64,000 nt of DNA. Origin: Duganella sp. SG902. Its GTDB lineage: Bacteria; Pseudomonadota; Gammaproteobacteria; Burkholderiales; Burkholderiaceae_D. The translations under genes were made by a program, and so were the position numbers. The stretch spans positions 1 through 64,000 of the forward strand of contig NZ_JABMJK010000024.1 in NCBI RefSeq assembly GCF_013376005.1. The letters run 5' to 3'. Shown in pieces: positions 1-9,207 of this stretch; positions within the stretch are counted from its first letter, which is position 1, and each line of letters starts with the position of its first letter. The notes beneath the pieces are model-generated. The model searched no databases. It worked only from the letters and a program-made list of their open reading frames with translations, and was not told the origin of the DNA.

Positions 1-65
1 GAATTCGCACAACTGCAACCTTCACTCTTTTGAAACCATGTCAACAAAATTATTCCGGACAGCAG

Positions 66-87
66 TGCGCCTGCGCGGGAATGACGG
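66..87. repeat. Partial copy of dispersed palindromic repeat
   Basis: The stretch CTGCGCGGGAATGACGG matches one arm of the palindromic repeat that is complete at 13423-13502. Only the right-hand arm is present, in the 112 bases ahead of the convergent EAL gene. I see nothing else in bases 1-112. The match is short but nearly identical to the longer copies, so a truncated element is more likely than chance. Confidence 0.5.
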
Positions 88-112
88 CTCTTAACTTGGC
101 TGCCCCCGGATT

Positions 113-1312
113 TTAGAAAAAATGTTGCCAGTCGGCCAGCCAGGCCGGGAAGTCTTCCACCGGCATCGGCTTGGCGATGTAGTAGCCCTGGGCGTAGGTG
201 CAGCCCAGCCCTTGCAGGAAGTCCCAGTCCTGCTTGGTCTCGACGCCCACCGCCACCGAGCGCCGGTCCAGGCTGCGGGCGAGCCCCAGGCAGGAGCGCA
301 GCACGGTGCCGATGGCGGCCCGCTTGGCCGCGCCGTCCACAAAACTACGGTCGATCTTCAGTTCGGAGAACGGGATCCGCGCCAGCAGTTGCAGGTTGCT
401 GCGCCCGGTGCCGTAGTCGTCGATCGCCAGCCCGAAGCCTTTCATGCGCAACCGCAGCAGGCGCTCGAGGAAGTGCGGGTCGGTGCTCAGCACCGCCGAT
501 TCGGTCATTTCGAAAGTGAGGTAGTCGGCCATGATCTGGTGCCGGTCCAGGCACGCCGCGATCTGCTCCATGAACTGCGGGTGCGCCAGCGTGCCTTGGT
601 CGACATTGACGGAGACCGAGATCGGCACGCCCTGGTCGTGCAGCTTGCGGCAGGCCGCCACCGATTTCTCGATCATGGTCCAGTCGAGGAAGTCGACCCG
701 CTGCGCCGCTTCCAGCGCCGGCATGAAGGCCGCCGGCCCCAGCACCCCGCGCAGGGGATGGCGCCAGCGCGCGAACATTTCCAGTCCTTTTACCTGACCG
801 GTCTCCAGCTCGATCTTGGGCTGGAAGAAGGGATCGAATTCGCGGTTCTGCAAGCCCTGCCCCACTTCGGCGAACGACATGGCTTGTCCCGCCTCGCCCG
901 CGCCATGCGGCTCGGCGGGTTGCAGGTGGTTGTTCACGAGCGCCATCAGGCGGCCGCCGATCACCGGCTTGCCGATCGCGCCCAGCACGTTGACGCCATA
1001 CGCCAGCGCCATCGTCTCCACCGAGAACAGCACGGCGTTGCTTTGCGCGCCCACCACAATCACGCCGGCCTTGCAGCGCATCTCGCCCAGGCGGCGTATC
1101 AGCTCCAATGCATCCATGCCCGGCAGCGCCAGGTCGATGATGGCGATGTCCACCGCCGGCGTGATGCCGGCGCTGAAGTGGCGCAGCGCGGTGTGGCCGT
1201 CCGGCGCCTGCGTGATCCGTCCGACGCCGACGTGCACCAGGATGTCGGCCAGCGCGTGGCGTTGTACCTGATCCCCTTCGGCTACCAGAAAGTGCAACTG
1301 CGCGATATCCAT
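113..1312 (-). CDS. REC-EAL response regulator, probably degenerate c-di-GMP phosphodiesterase
   Basis: This 399-residue protein has a receiver domain (about 1-130) and an EAL domain (about 155-395), the layout of RocR-type regulators. The receiver keeps the likely phospho-acceptor D60 (in IIDLALPG) and K115. In the EAL domain the signature is EMF (E178) rather than EAL. N236, E268, the pair D298-D299 (DDYGTG) and K319 are kept. The EGVE motif reads VGVE, so V355 replaces the glutamate proposed as general base in RocR. From that family knowledge I infer weak or absent hydrolysis of cyclic-di-GMP, with the domain perhaps acting as a binding module. No kinase gene lies next to it. It is downstream of the RNA methyltransferase gene on the same strand with a 30-base gap and could be read through from there. 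Confidence 0.88.
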   Translation of the reverse strand: MDIAQLHFLVAEGDQVQRHALADILVHVGVGRITQAPDGHTALRHFSAGITPAVDIAIIDLALPGMDALELIRRLGEMRCKAGVIVVGAQSNAVLFSVETMALAYGVNVLGAIGKPVIGGRLMALVNNHLQPAEPHGAGEAGQAMSFAEVGQGLQNREFDPFFQPKIELETGQVKGLEMFARWRHPLRGVLGPAAFMPALEAAQRVDFLDWTMIEKSVAACRKLHDQGVPISVSVNVDQGTLAHPQFMEQIAACLDRHQIMADYLTFEMTESAVLSTDPHFLERLLRLRMKGFGLAIDDYGTGRSNLQLLARIPFSELKIDRSFVDGAAKRAAIGTVLRSCLGLARSLDRRSVAVGVETKQDWDFLQGLGCTYAQGYYIAKPMPVEDFPAWLADWQHFF

Positions 1313-1342
1313 GACGGCTCCACGTTTGTGCTTGAATCTTGC

Positions 1343-2128
1343 TTACGTCTGATTCTGCCTTACTTGCTCGAAAAAGCAAACCGCCGCGCACGCCGCCACG
1401 TTGAGCGACTCCACCTGCCCCAGGTGCGGTATCACCACCTTGTGCGTGGCCAGCGACAGCAGGTCGTCCGCCACGCCCTGCCCTTCATGGCCGAAGATCC
1501 AGGCCACCGGCTGGCGCAGATCGATGTCGTACAGCCGCTGCGCCGCGTAGCCGCTGGTGGCCAGCGTGGGCACGCGCGCATTGCGCACCAGTTCCGCCAG
1601 GTCGACGTTTTCAAAGATGTCGAGCACGAAGTGCGCGCCCATGGCCGCGCGCAGCACCTTGGGCGACCAGCAGAACGCCGATCCGGCGCTGCAATACACC
1701 TGCTTGATGCCGGCCGCCGCCGCGCTGCGCAGGATGGAGCCGACGTTGCCCGGGTCCTGCACGCCGTCCAGCAGCACCGCCGAGACGCTCAGCGCCTCAG
1801 TCACCGCGCGCTCCGGCGTGGCGATCAGGAACATCACGCCGACGCCGTGTTCGACCTGGCTGACCGCGTTGTACAGCGCATCCGGCAAGGCCAGCACGTG
1901 GCCGCGCCGCGCTTCCAGCTGGCCGATGATGTCCATCACTTCAGGATTGTGCAGCGCGCCTTCGCTGACCACGCACTGTTCCGGCAGGCCGCGCAGCTGC
2001 AGGTAGGACTGGCACAGGTGCACGCCGTCCAGCAGCGTGCGGCCGGCCTTGCGGCGCGCCTGCTGGCTGCCGGCCAGCTTGACCAGTTCCTTGTATTGCG
2101 CGTTGTCGCGCGAGCTGATGGTCTTCAT
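1343..2128 (-). CDS. TrmH/SpoU-family RNA 2'-O-methyltransferase
   Basis: This 261-residue protein probably transfers a methyl group from S-adenosylmethionine to a ribose 2'-OH in rRNA or tRNA. The three SPOUT trefoil-knot motifs are clear: QDPGNVGSILRSA (motif 1), WIFGHEGQGV (motif 2) and IPHLGQVESLNVAACAAV (motif 3). An N-terminal substrate-binding domain covers roughly residues 1-100 and begins ISSRDNAQYKELVKLA, as in the RlmB/TsnR group. The start overlaps the stop of rnhB by four bases (ATGA), so the two are probably translationally coupled. The exact RNA target cannot be read from sequence. The family call is secure and the substrate is not. Confidence 0.9.
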   Translation of the reverse strand: MKTISSRDNAQYKELVKLAGSQQARRKAGRTLLDGVHLCQSYLQLRGLPEQCVVSEGALHNPEVMDIIGQLEARRGHVLALPDALYNAVSQVEHGVGVMFLIATPERAVTEALSVSAVLLDGVQDPGNVGSILRSAAAAGIKQVYCSAGSAFCWSPKVLRAAMGAHFVLDIFENVDLAELVRNARVPTLATSGYAAQRLYDIDLRQPVAWIFGHEGQGVADDLLSLATHKVVIPHLGQVESLNVAACAAVCFFEQVRQNQT

Positions 2129-2766
2129 GCCAGGCCTCCGGCACGCAGCGAGAACACTTCGATCACTTCACGCACCGGCGCGAACGAGCGGCGATGCACC
2201 GGCGAGGCGCCATGTTCGCGCAGACGCTCCAGATGCAGCGCGGTGCCATAGCCTTTGTGCTGGTCGAAGCAGTATTGCGGATATTGCGCGTGCAGCGCCA
2301 CCAGCGCGGCGTCGCGCGCGGTCTTGGCCAGGATGGAGGCGGCGGAGATGGCTTCCACCTTGTCGTCGCCACCAACGATGGCGATGCTCTGGATTTTCAT
2401 CACGGGGCAGCGGTTGCCGTCGATCAGGGCCAGCGTCGGCACGGTGCTCAGCGCTTCTACCGCGCGCCGCATGGCCAGCATGGACGCCTGCAGGATGTTG
2501 TGTTTGTCGATTTCCTCTTCCGACGCCTGCGCGATGGCCCACGCCAGCGCTTGCGCCTTGATCAGCGGCGCCAGCATGTCGCGTTTTGCCTCGTTGAGTT
2601 TTTTCGAGTCGCGCAGGCCCTCGATGGGACGCGCGGGGTCGAGGATGACGGCGGCCGCGAACACCGGGCCGGCCAGCGGCCCGCGGCCCGCTTCGTCCAC
2701 GCCGCAGATGATTTCGTCCGGCGATTCCGGCAGGTCGTCGAACAGGCCGAGATTTTGGTTCTTCAC
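2125..2766 (-). CDS. rnhB: Ribonuclease HII
   Basis: RNase HII cuts the RNA strand of RNA-DNA hybrids and nicks at single ribonucleotides left in DNA. The 213-residue protein carries the diagnostic motif CGVDEAGRGPLAGPV near its start, with the first catalytic Asp and Glu, and later DSKKL and a Lys-Gly-Tyr-Gly (HKGYGT) region. It overlaps both neighbours by four bases (lpxB upstream, the methyltransferase downstream). The lpxA-lpxB-rnhB order is widespread in proteobacteria. Length is normal for the family. Confidence 0.97.
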   Translation of the reverse strand: MKNQNLGLFDDLPESPDEIICGVDEAGRGPLAGPVFAAAVILDPARPIEGLRDSKKLNEAKRDMLAPLIKAQALAWAIAQASEEEIDKHNILQASMLAMRRAVEALSTVPTLALIDGNRCPVMKIQSIAIVGGDDKVEAISAASILAKTARDAALVALHAQYPQYCFDQHKGYGTALHLERLREHGASPVHRRSFAPVREVIEVFSLRAGGLA

Positions 2767-3941
2767 TTTCGTCCTTCAATAACGCGCAGCACGGCGGCCG
2801 CGCTCTCCACCGCGCTGTTGCGCAGCAGGCTGTGATGCATGTCGGTGAAGCGCTGCGCCAGCCGCAGACGGTGCGGCGCATCGCTCAGCTGCTTCCACAT
2901 GGCTTCCGCCAGCGCTTCCGGATTGGCCGCGTGCTGCAGCAGCTCCGGCACCAGGAATTCGCGCGCCAGGATGTTCGGCAAGCCGATCCACGGCTGGTAG
3001 CCGAAGTGGCGCAGGATCTGCCATTCCAGTTCCATCATCCGGTAGGCGATCACCATCGGCTTCTTGAACAGCGCCACTTCCAGCGAGGCGGTGCCGGAGG
3101 CCACCAGCACGGCGTCGGCGGCCGCGATCGCGGTGTGCGACTGACCGTCCAGCAGCTGGATCTCGATGTCCTGCAGGCCCGCCTGCGCCACCAGCTGCAG
3201 GAAGTACTGCTTCTGGCGCTCGCCCGCCATCGGCGCGACGAAACGCAGCGTGCGGTCGCGCGCCTTCAGCAGCCTGGCCGCCTGCATGAAGGCCACGCTG
3301 TTGTACTTGATCTCCGACATGCGGCTGCCCGGCATGATGGTGACCACGTTGGCGTCTTCCGGCATGCCCAGCGCGCGCCGCGCGGCGCCCACGTCCGGCG
3401 TCATCGGTATCAGCTCGGCCAGCGGATGGCCGACGTAGCTGACCGGCACGCCAGCTTTCTTGTAGATCTCTTCCTCGAACGGGAACACCACCAGCATGTG
3501 CGACACGGCGCGCTGGATTTTCTTGATGCGGCCACCACGCCAGGCCCAGATCTGCGGCCCGATGTAGTGCACGGTCGGGATGCCGGCCGCCTTCAGTTGC
3601 TCTTCCAGCCCGAGGTTGAAGCCCGGGTAGTCGGCGCCGATGAAGGCGGCCGGACGCTCGGCCAGCAGACGGTCGCGCAGCTGGTTCTGGATGCCTTTCA
3701 GTTCGCGGTAGCGCATCAGCACCGGCACCAGGCCGCGCACGGTCAGCTGGTCCATGGGCCAGTGCGACTCAAAGCCCTGCTCCATCATCGCCGGACCGCC
3801 GATGCCGTGGAAGTAAGCGTCGGGCAGGTGCGGACGCAGGCCCGAAAGCAAACGAGCCGCCAGCATGTCGCCGGACGGCTCGCCTGCCACGAGGGCGATG
3901 GCGGGACCGCGTCCCGCCTGCGTTTTATCGGACGATGCCAC
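2763..3941 (-). CDS. lpxB: Lipid-A-disaccharide synthase
   Basis: LpxB is a glycosyltransferase (family GT19) at the inner face of the inner membrane. It joins UDP-2,3-diacylglucosamine and lipid X to form the lipid A disaccharide. The 392-residue protein has the N-terminal signature ALVAGEPSGDMLAARLL, the central GPQIWAWR block and the C-terminal nucleotide-binding region with GTASLE. It starts inside the end of lpxA (17-base overlap) and ends overlapping rnhB by four bases, typical of this lipid A cluster. Confidence 0.97.
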   Translation of the reverse strand: MASSDKTQAGRGPAIALVAGEPSGDMLAARLLSGLRPHLPDAYFHGIGGPAMMEQGFESHWPMDQLTVRGLVPVLMRYRELKGIQNQLRDRLLAERPAAFIGADYPGFNLGLEEQLKAAGIPTVHYIGPQIWAWRGGRIKKIQRAVSHMLVVFPFEEEIYKKAGVPVSYVGHPLAELIPMTPDVGAARRALGMPEDANVVTIMPGSRMSEIKYNSVAFMQAARLLKARDRTLRFVAPMAGERQKQYFLQLVAQAGLQDIEIQLLDGQSHTAIAAADAVLVASGTASLEVALFKKPMVIAYRMMELEWQILRHFGYQPWIGLPNILAREFLVPELLQHAANPEALAEAMWKQLSDAPHRLRLAQRFTDMHHSLLRNSAVESAAAVLRVIEGRK

Positions 3942-4716
3942 GGGTCGCCGTATCGAGGAACTCGCGCATGGCGCGCATGTGCTGCGCCACGTCGGCCGGC
4001 ACCGCCGCCTCCTCGGCGATCAGCGCCGCCTTGGCTTCTTCCAGCGTCAGGCCCGAGCGGTAAATGATCTTGTAGGCCGCACGGATGCCGTTGATCTGCT
4101 CGCGCGTGAAGCCGCGGCGTTTCAGGCCTTCGATGTTGACGCCGTGCGCCGCCGCCGGATTCCCGTTCAGCAGCACGAACGGCGGCACGTCCTGGGTCAG
4201 CGAGGTGCTCATGCCGACAAACGCGTGCGCGCCGATCTTGCAGAACTGGTGCACGTTGGCGAAGCCGCTCATGATGACCCAGTCGCCGATCTCCACGTGG
4301 CCCGCGATCTGCGCGTTGTTCGAGAAGATGGTGTTGCTGCCGACCTGGCAGTCGTGCGCCAGGTGGACGTAGGCCGAGATCCAGTTGTCGTTGCCGAGCG
4401 AGGTCACGCCCTTGTCCTGCACCGTGCCGGTGTTGAAGGTGCAGAATTCGCGGATGGTGTTGCGGTCGCCGATGGTCAGGCGGGTCGGCTCGCCCTTCCA
4501 CTTCTTGTCCTGCGGCGCGGCGCCGATCGACGAGAACTGGAAGAACTTGTTGTCGCTGCCGATGGTCGTGTGGCCTTCGATCACCACGTGCGGCCCCACC
4601 ACCGTGCCGGAGCCGATGGTCACGTTCGGGCCGATGACCGAGTACGGGCCGATCTCGACGCTCTCGTGCAGCTCGGCCTTGCTGTCAACGATGGCGGTGG
4701 CGTGTATCTTTGCCAT
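3925..4716 (-). CDS. lpxA: UDP-N-acetylglucosamine acyltransferase
   Basis: LpxA catalyses the first step of lipid A synthesis, moving a 3-hydroxyacyl chain from acyl carrier protein to UDP-GlcNAc. The 263-residue protein is a left-handed parallel beta-helix: hexapeptide repeats rich in I/V-G-x-x fill residues 1-190. The catalytic His lies in HLAHDCQVG and a second conserved His in AGHVEIGDW. A helical C-terminal domain follows. Its start is five bases after the fabZ stop. Length equals the E. coli enzyme. Confidence 0.97.
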   Translation of the reverse strand: MAKIHATAIVDSKAELHESVEIGPYSVIGPNVTIGSGTVVGPHVVIEGHTTIGSDNKFFQFSSIGAAPQDKKWKGEPTRLTIGDRNTIREFCTFNTGTVQDKGVTSLGNDNWISAYVHLAHDCQVGSNTIFSNNAQIAGHVEIGDWVIMSGFANVHQFCKIGAHAFVGMSTSLTQDVPPFVLLNGNPAAAHGVNIEGLKRRGFTREQINGIRAAYKIIYRSGLTLEEAKAALIAEEAAVPADVAQHMRAMREFLDTATRGIVR

Positions 4717-4721
4717 GATGC

Positions 4722-5207
4722 TTAACCCGCAGGCTGCGAAGCGTCGGTGGCGCTACGGATGGTGCACATCAGTTCCGCCTCGACCGCCACCTGGCCGTCG
4801 ACCGAGCCGACCGCCTTGTATTTCCAGATGCCGCGCGCGTTGCGCAGGATCTCGACGTCCATTTTCAGCTGGTCGCCGGGACCGACCGGACGCTTGAAGC
4901 GCGCGTTGTCGATGCCGACGAAGTACACCACCGAGTTCTCGTCCGGCTTGAGGTTCATGGTCTTGAACGACAGCAGCGCGGCGGTCTGCGCCATCGCCTC
5001 GATCATCAGCACGCCCGGCATGACCGGCTTGTGCGGGAAGTGGCCGTTGAAGAATTCCTCGTTCACGGTCACGTTCTTGATGGCGGTGATGGACTTGCCC
5101 TCTTCGTACGAGATCACGCGGTCCACCAGCAGCAGCGGGTAGCGGTGCGGCAGGTAGGATTTGATCTCGCAGATATCCATGGTTTTGGAGGTTTCGGTAG
5201 TGGTCAT
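4722..5207 (-). CDS. fabZ: 3-hydroxyacyl-[ACP] dehydratase FabZ
   Basis: FabZ removes water from beta-hydroxyacyl-ACP in fatty acid elongation. It competes with LpxA and LpxD for the same hydroxyacyl-ACP pool, which explains its place between them. The 161-residue protein is a single hotdog fold with LPHRYPLLLVDR near the N-terminus, catalytic H56 in NGHFPHKPVMPG and E70 in MIEAMAQ. The start overlaps the lpxD stop by four bases. An internal ATG at codon 10 (MDICEI) is a possible alternative start, but the longer form matches the coupled overlap. Confidence 0.97.
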   Translation of the reverse strand: MTTTETSKTMDICEIKSYLPHRYPLLLVDRVISYEEGKSITAIKNVTVNEEFFNGHFPHKPVMPGVLMIEAMAQTAALLSFKTMNLKPDENSVVYFVGIDNARFKRPVGPGDQLKMDVEILRNARGIWKYKAVGSVDGQVAVEAELMCTIRSATDASQPAG

Positions 5208-6271
5208 GATTCGTTATTTTCTGATTGAGTCTTGATGATTTTTTCCAGCGCGCGGATCTTATCGCGCATGGCCGACAGGTTGCGCACGATGACGGCCGAC
5301 TTTTCCCAGTCGGCGTTCTTGGCCAGCGGGTAGAAGCCGGTGTACTGCCCCGGCTCCAGGATCGAGCGCGACACCATGCTGCCCGAGCCCACGTGCACCT
5401 TGTCGACGATGGTCAGGTGGCCCAGCACCATGGCGGCGCCGCCGAAGGTGCAATACTTGCCGATCTTGGCGCTGCCGGCCACGCCGACGCAGCCGGCCAT
5501 GGCCGTGTGCGCGCCGATGTGGCAGTTATGGCCGATCTGGATCTGGTTGTCGAGCTTCACGCCGTCTTCGATTATCGTATCGGCCAGCGCGCCACGGTCG
5601 ATGGTGGTGTTGGCACCGATGTCGACGTCGTCGCCGATCAACACCCGGCCGGTCTGCGGAATCTTGATGTAGACGCCGCCCTCGTTGGCGAAGCCGAAGC
5701 CGTCGGTGCCGATCACCGCGCCGGAGTGGATGATGCCGCGCTGGCCGATCTGGCAGTAGGCGTGGAAGGTGACGTTGGCGAAGAACCTGGTCCCGGCGCC
5801 GATCAGCGCCTCGCGGCCGATGAAGCAGCCGGCGCCGATCACCGCGCCCTCCCCGATCACGGCGCCGTCCTCGATCACCACCCGCGGGCCGATGTGGGCC
5901 GAGGGCGCGACCTGCGCGCTGTCCGCCACCACCGCCGTCGGGTGCACGCCGGCCGCCGGCACGATGGCCGTCAGCGATTCGAAGTACTGCGCCGCGCGGG
6001 CGAAGTAGACGTAGGGATTCGGCACGACGATGCGCGCGCCGCCGTAGCCGGCCGCGATGAACGCGTCGTCGGCGGCCGACACGATCAGCGCCGCCGCCTT
6101 GCTCTGCAGCGCCTGCGCGCGCAGCTTGCTGTTGCTGAGAAAGCTGATGTGCGAAACGCCGGCGTCAGCCAGTGGCGCGATCCCGCTTACCTCCAGGTTC
6201 GCGTCCCCCACCAGCTGTCCGCCCAAGCGTTCGACCAATGCTCCTAGTCGAGTGCCCATCGGGTGATCCAA
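5204..6271 (-). CDS. lpxD: UDP-3-O-(3-hydroxyacyl)glucosamine N-acyltransferase
   Basis: LpxD adds the second (N-linked) hydroxyacyl chain in lipid A synthesis. The 355-residue protein has an N-terminal uridine-binding domain (about 1-100, with HISFLSNSKL), then a long left-handed beta-helix of hexapeptide repeats (about 105-310) and a C-terminal helix. The catalytic His sits in IQIGHNCHIGAHT. It starts seven bases after the skp stop and overlaps fabZ by four bases. Confidence 0.97.
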   Translation of the reverse strand: MDHPMGTRLGALVERLGGQLVGDANLEVSGIAPLADAGVSHISFLSNSKLRAQALQSKAAALIVSAADDAFIAAGYGGARIVVPNPYVYFARAAQYFESLTAIVPAAGVHPTAVVADSAQVAPSAHIGPRVVIEDGAVIGEGAVIGAGCFIGREALIGAGTRFFANVTFHAYCQIGQRGIIHSGAVIGTDGFGFANEGGVYIKIPQTGRVLIGDDVDIGANTTIDRGALADTIIEDGVKLDNQIQIGHNCHIGAHTAMAGCVGVAGSAKIGKYCTFGGAAMVLGHLTIVDKVHVGSGSMVSRSILEPGQYTGFYPLAKNADWEKSAVIVRNLSAMRDKIRALEKIIKTQSENNES

Positions 6272-6278
6272 TCTGTGT

Positions 6279-6803
6279 TTATTTGTCTTTGTCCAGCGCC
6301 GACAGTACCTTGTCGGTGATGTCGATGCGGTTGCTGGCCCACACGGCGTCCTGCAGCACGATGTCGAACCCTTCCACGCTGGCCAGCTGCTTGATGATCT
6401 TGGTGGCTTTCTCCGAGATCGCCTGGCGCTCCTCGTTGGTGCGCTGGCTCAGGTCCTCGCGGAACTCGCGCTGGCGGCGCTGGTATTCCTTGTCCAGCTC
6501 GAACACGTCGCGCTGGCGCTTGACGCGGTCGGCCTCGCTCAGCGAGGGCGCGTCCTTGTCCAGCTTTTCCGAGGCGGCCTTGAGGCGGCCGGCCATGTCG
6601 TTCATGGCTTTCTCGCGCGACTTGAATTCCTCCTTGAGCTTCTCTTCGGCCAGCTTGGCCAGCTTGGACTCGTTATAGATGCGCTCAGGGCTGATCCACG
6701 CGATGCGCGAAGCCGAGGTCTGCGCCTGCACCGGCGCCAACGCAAACCAGCCCAATGCAAGCCCGGCGAGATATTTGGTCATGGTTGCGGATGCAGTCTT
6801 CAA
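6279..6803 (-). CDS. skp: Periplasmic chaperone Skp (OmpH family)
   Basis: Skp is a periplasmic trimer that holds unfolded outer-membrane proteins for BamA. The 174-residue protein has a signal peptide ending near residue 27 (LAPVQA), then a long charged coiled-coil of Glu/Lys/Arg-rich helices that forms the Skp tentacles. I place the start at a TTG codon because a GGAG ribosome-binding site lies seven bases upstream of it. A downstream ATG (MTKYLAGLAL) would also leave an intact signal peptide. It lies between bamA (37-base gap) and lpxD (7-base gap), its usual position. Confidence 0.94.
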   Translation of the reverse strand: MKTASATMTKYLAGLALGWFALAPVQAQTSASRIAWISPERIYNESKLAKLAEEKLKEEFKSREKAMNDMAGRLKAASEKLDKDAPSLSEADRVKRQRDVFELDKEYQRRQREFREDLSQRTNEERQAISEKATKIIKQLASVEGFDIVLQDAVWASNRIDITDKVLSALDKDK

Positions 6804-6840
6804 CTTATTTCTCCGAGGTAAAGATTAGTGCCAAAAATCA

Positions 6841-9177
6841 TCAGAAACCGCTGCCCATCTGGAACTGGAAACGTTCCAGGCGGTCGCCGGTCTTGGCGTT
6901 CAACGGCTTAGCATAACTCAGTTTCAGCGGACCGACCGGGGAAATCCAGCTGATCCCCAAGCCGCTCGAATAGCGCAGCTGCGACAGGCGCATCTTCTCG
7001 CCTTCCTGGTACACCTGGCCGCCGTCGATGAAGCCGAACCAGCGCAGGCTGCGGTCCTGGCCGGAACCCGGGAACGGCAGCTGCAGCTCGGCGTTGCCGA
7101 TCAGGCGCGAGGCGCCGCCCAGCGCGTCGCCGTAGCGGGTGTCGACCGCGCCCAGCGAGGAGCTGTAGTAGCCGCGCACCGAACCGATGCCGCCGCCGTA
7201 GAAGTTCTTGAACACCGGGTAGCTGCTGTTGCCCAGGCCGCGGCCGTAGTCGATCTCGCCCTTCAGGGCCAGCGTGACCTTCTGGTACAGCGGCTTGTAC
7301 CACTGGTGCTCGTACACCGCGCGGTAGTATTTCTGCTCGCCGATGATGTCCAGCTCCAGGTTGGCGCGCTGGTAGCGGCCCACGGTCGGCGTCAGCGCCG
7401 AGTCGCGGCTGTCGCGCGCCCACGCCGCCGTCAACGGCACGGCCTTGGTGGAGGCGGTGCCGACGCCGGTGGTGGTGCCGTTGATGGTGTTGACGTATTC
7501 CTGGAAGCGGATCGGCGAGGTGGCGTCGGTGGTGATCTTCGAGCTTTCCAGGCCGATGCCGAAGAACACCGTGTCCACTTCCGAGAACGGCACGCCATAG
7601 CTGATGCGGCCGCCCTGCTGCTTGATGGTGTAGTAACCGATGTTGACCGCCGGCGGCTTGGTGGTGCGCAGGTACAGTTCGTAGCCGCGCGAGACGCCGT
7701 CGTCGGTGTAGTAAGGGTCGGTCTGCGAGAACGAAATCGTGCGGCTGTACTTGGAGGTGTTCAACTCCAGGCCCACGGTGGTGCCCGAACCGGCGAAGTT
7801 GGCCTGCTGCACCGCCGCCTGGAACGAGAACTTCTCCGACTGCGAGAACGCGCCGCCGATCTGGAAGTTGCCGGTCGGCTTCTCGGTCACGGTCAGGTTG
7901 ACGTCCACCTGGTCGGAGGTGCCCTGCGCCTCCGGCGTGTCGATGGTCACGTCCTTGAAGTAGCCGAGGCGGTCGACGCGGTCGCGCGACAGCTTGATCT
8001 TGTTGGCGTCGTACCAGCTCGACTCGAACTGGCGGAACTCGCGGCGGATCACCTCGTCGCGGGTGGTGGTGTTGCCGGCGATGTTCATGTGGCGCACGTA
8101 GGCGCGCTTGCCCGGATCGATGAAGAAGGTGAACGACACCTCGCGCTTCTCGCGATCGATGTCCGGGTTGGCGTTGACGTTGGCGAAGGCGTAGCCGAAG
8201 GTGCCCAGGCGGTCCGAGATCAGCTTGTTGGTGGCGGTCAGGCGCTCGCCGGAATAGACCTCGCCCTTCTTCAGCAGCACCAGCGTGCGCAGCTCGTCCT
8301 CGCGGCCGAAGGTCTCGCCCTCGAACTTGATGTCCTTGACGTTGTACTTCTCACCCTCGGTGATGTTGATGGTGATGTAGATGTCCTTCTTGTCCGGCGT
8401 GATCGACACCTGGGTCGACTCGATGTTCATCTCGATGTAGCCGCGGTTCAGGTAGTAGGACTTGAGCGACTCGATGTCGCCGGTCAGCTTGGTCTTGGAG
8501 TACTGGTTGGCCTTGGTGTACCAGCTGAACCAGCCGCCGGTGTTGAGCGCCAGCTGGTCCTTCAGCTCCTTGTCGCTGAACACCTTGTTGCCGACGATGT
8601 TGATTTCCTTGATCTTGGCGACGTCGCCCTCGTCCACCGCGAAGGTGATGTTGACGCGGTTGCGCTCGATCGGGGTGACGGTGGTGACCACCTTCACGCC
8701 GTACAGGCCGTGCGACAGGTACTGGCGCTTCAGCTCCTGCTCGGCGCGGTCGACCGAGGCCTTGTCGAAAATCTTGGTCTCGCCCACGCCGATGTCCTTC
8801 AGCGCCTTGACCAGCGTATCCTTCTCGAATTCCTTGGTGCCGGTGAACTCCACCTTGGCGATGGCCGGGCGTTCCTCGACCAGCACCACCAGCACCTGGC
8901 CATCCTTTTCCAGCCGCACGTCCTTGAAGAAGCCGGTGGCGTACAGGGCCTTGATGGCGGTGACCGATTTGTCGTCGTTGAAGGTCTCGCCGACGCGCAC
9001 CGGCAGATAGCTGAAGACCGTACCGGCTTCCGTACGCTGGATCCCTTCGACGCGGATATCTTTGATGACGAATGGATCGATCGCCATGGCGCTGCCGCTG
9101 CACAGTGCCAGGACAGCGGCGCCGATCAGGCTGCGGCGCAAGGAAGTTGAAGTAATACGGTCAGAATATAATTTCAT
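6841..9177 (-). CDS. bamA: Outer-membrane protein assembly factor BamA
   Basis: BamA is the core of the BAM complex that inserts beta-barrel proteins into the outer membrane. The protein of about 778 residues has a signal peptide (cleaved near SGSAMA), five POTRA repeats (about 25-430), and a 16-strand barrel with the conserved GGIGSVRGY loop (VRGF-type motif) and a C-terminal Phe (QFQMGSGF). I prefer the ATG at 9177. A TTG nine bases further upstream is also open, and neither has a clear Shine-Dalgarno. rseP precedes it and skp follows, as is common in proteobacteria. Confidence 0.96.
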   Translation of the reverse strand: MKLYSDRITSTSLRRSLIGAAVLALCSGSAMAIDPFVIKDIRVEGIQRTEAGTVFSYLPVRVGETFNDDKSVTAIKALYATGFFKDVRLEKDGQVLVVLVEERPAIAKVEFTGTKEFEKDTLVKALKDIGVGETKIFDKASVDRAEQELKRQYLSHGLYGVKVVTTVTPIERNRVNITFAVDEGDVAKIKEINIVGNKVFSDKELKDQLALNTGGWFSWYTKANQYSKTKLTGDIESLKSYYLNRGYIEMNIESTQVSITPDKKDIYITINITEGEKYNVKDIKFEGETFGREDELRTLVLLKKGEVYSGERLTATNKLISDRLGTFGYAFANVNANPDIDREKREVSFTFFIDPGKRAYVRHMNIAGNTTTRDEVIRREFRQFESSWYDANKIKLSRDRVDRLGYFKDVTIDTPEAQGTSDQVDVNLTVTEKPTGNFQIGGAFSQSEKFSFQAAVQQANFAGSGTTVGLELNTSKYSRTISFSQTDPYYTDDGVSRGYELYLRTTKPPAVNIGYYTIKQQGGRISYGVPFSEVDTVFFGIGLESSKITTDATSPIRFQEYVNTINGTTTGVGTASTKAVPLTAAWARDSRDSALTPTVGRYQRANLELDIIGEQKYYRAVYEHQWYKPLYQKVTLALKGEIDYGRGLGNSSYPVFKNFYGGGIGSVRGYYSSSLGAVDTRYGDALGGASRLIGNAELQLPFPGSGQDRSLRWFGFIDGGQVYQEGEKMRLSQLRYSSGLGISWISPVGPLKLSYAKPLNAKTGDRLERFQFQMGSGF

Positions 9178-9207
9178 CGGGTTCAATGGCTAAATCAACG
9201 GGAACGG

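Noticed and set aside
9178..9186. TTG start for bamA nine bases upstream of the chosen ATG
   Set aside because: No Shine-Dalgarno supports it and the ATG gives a complete signal peptide.
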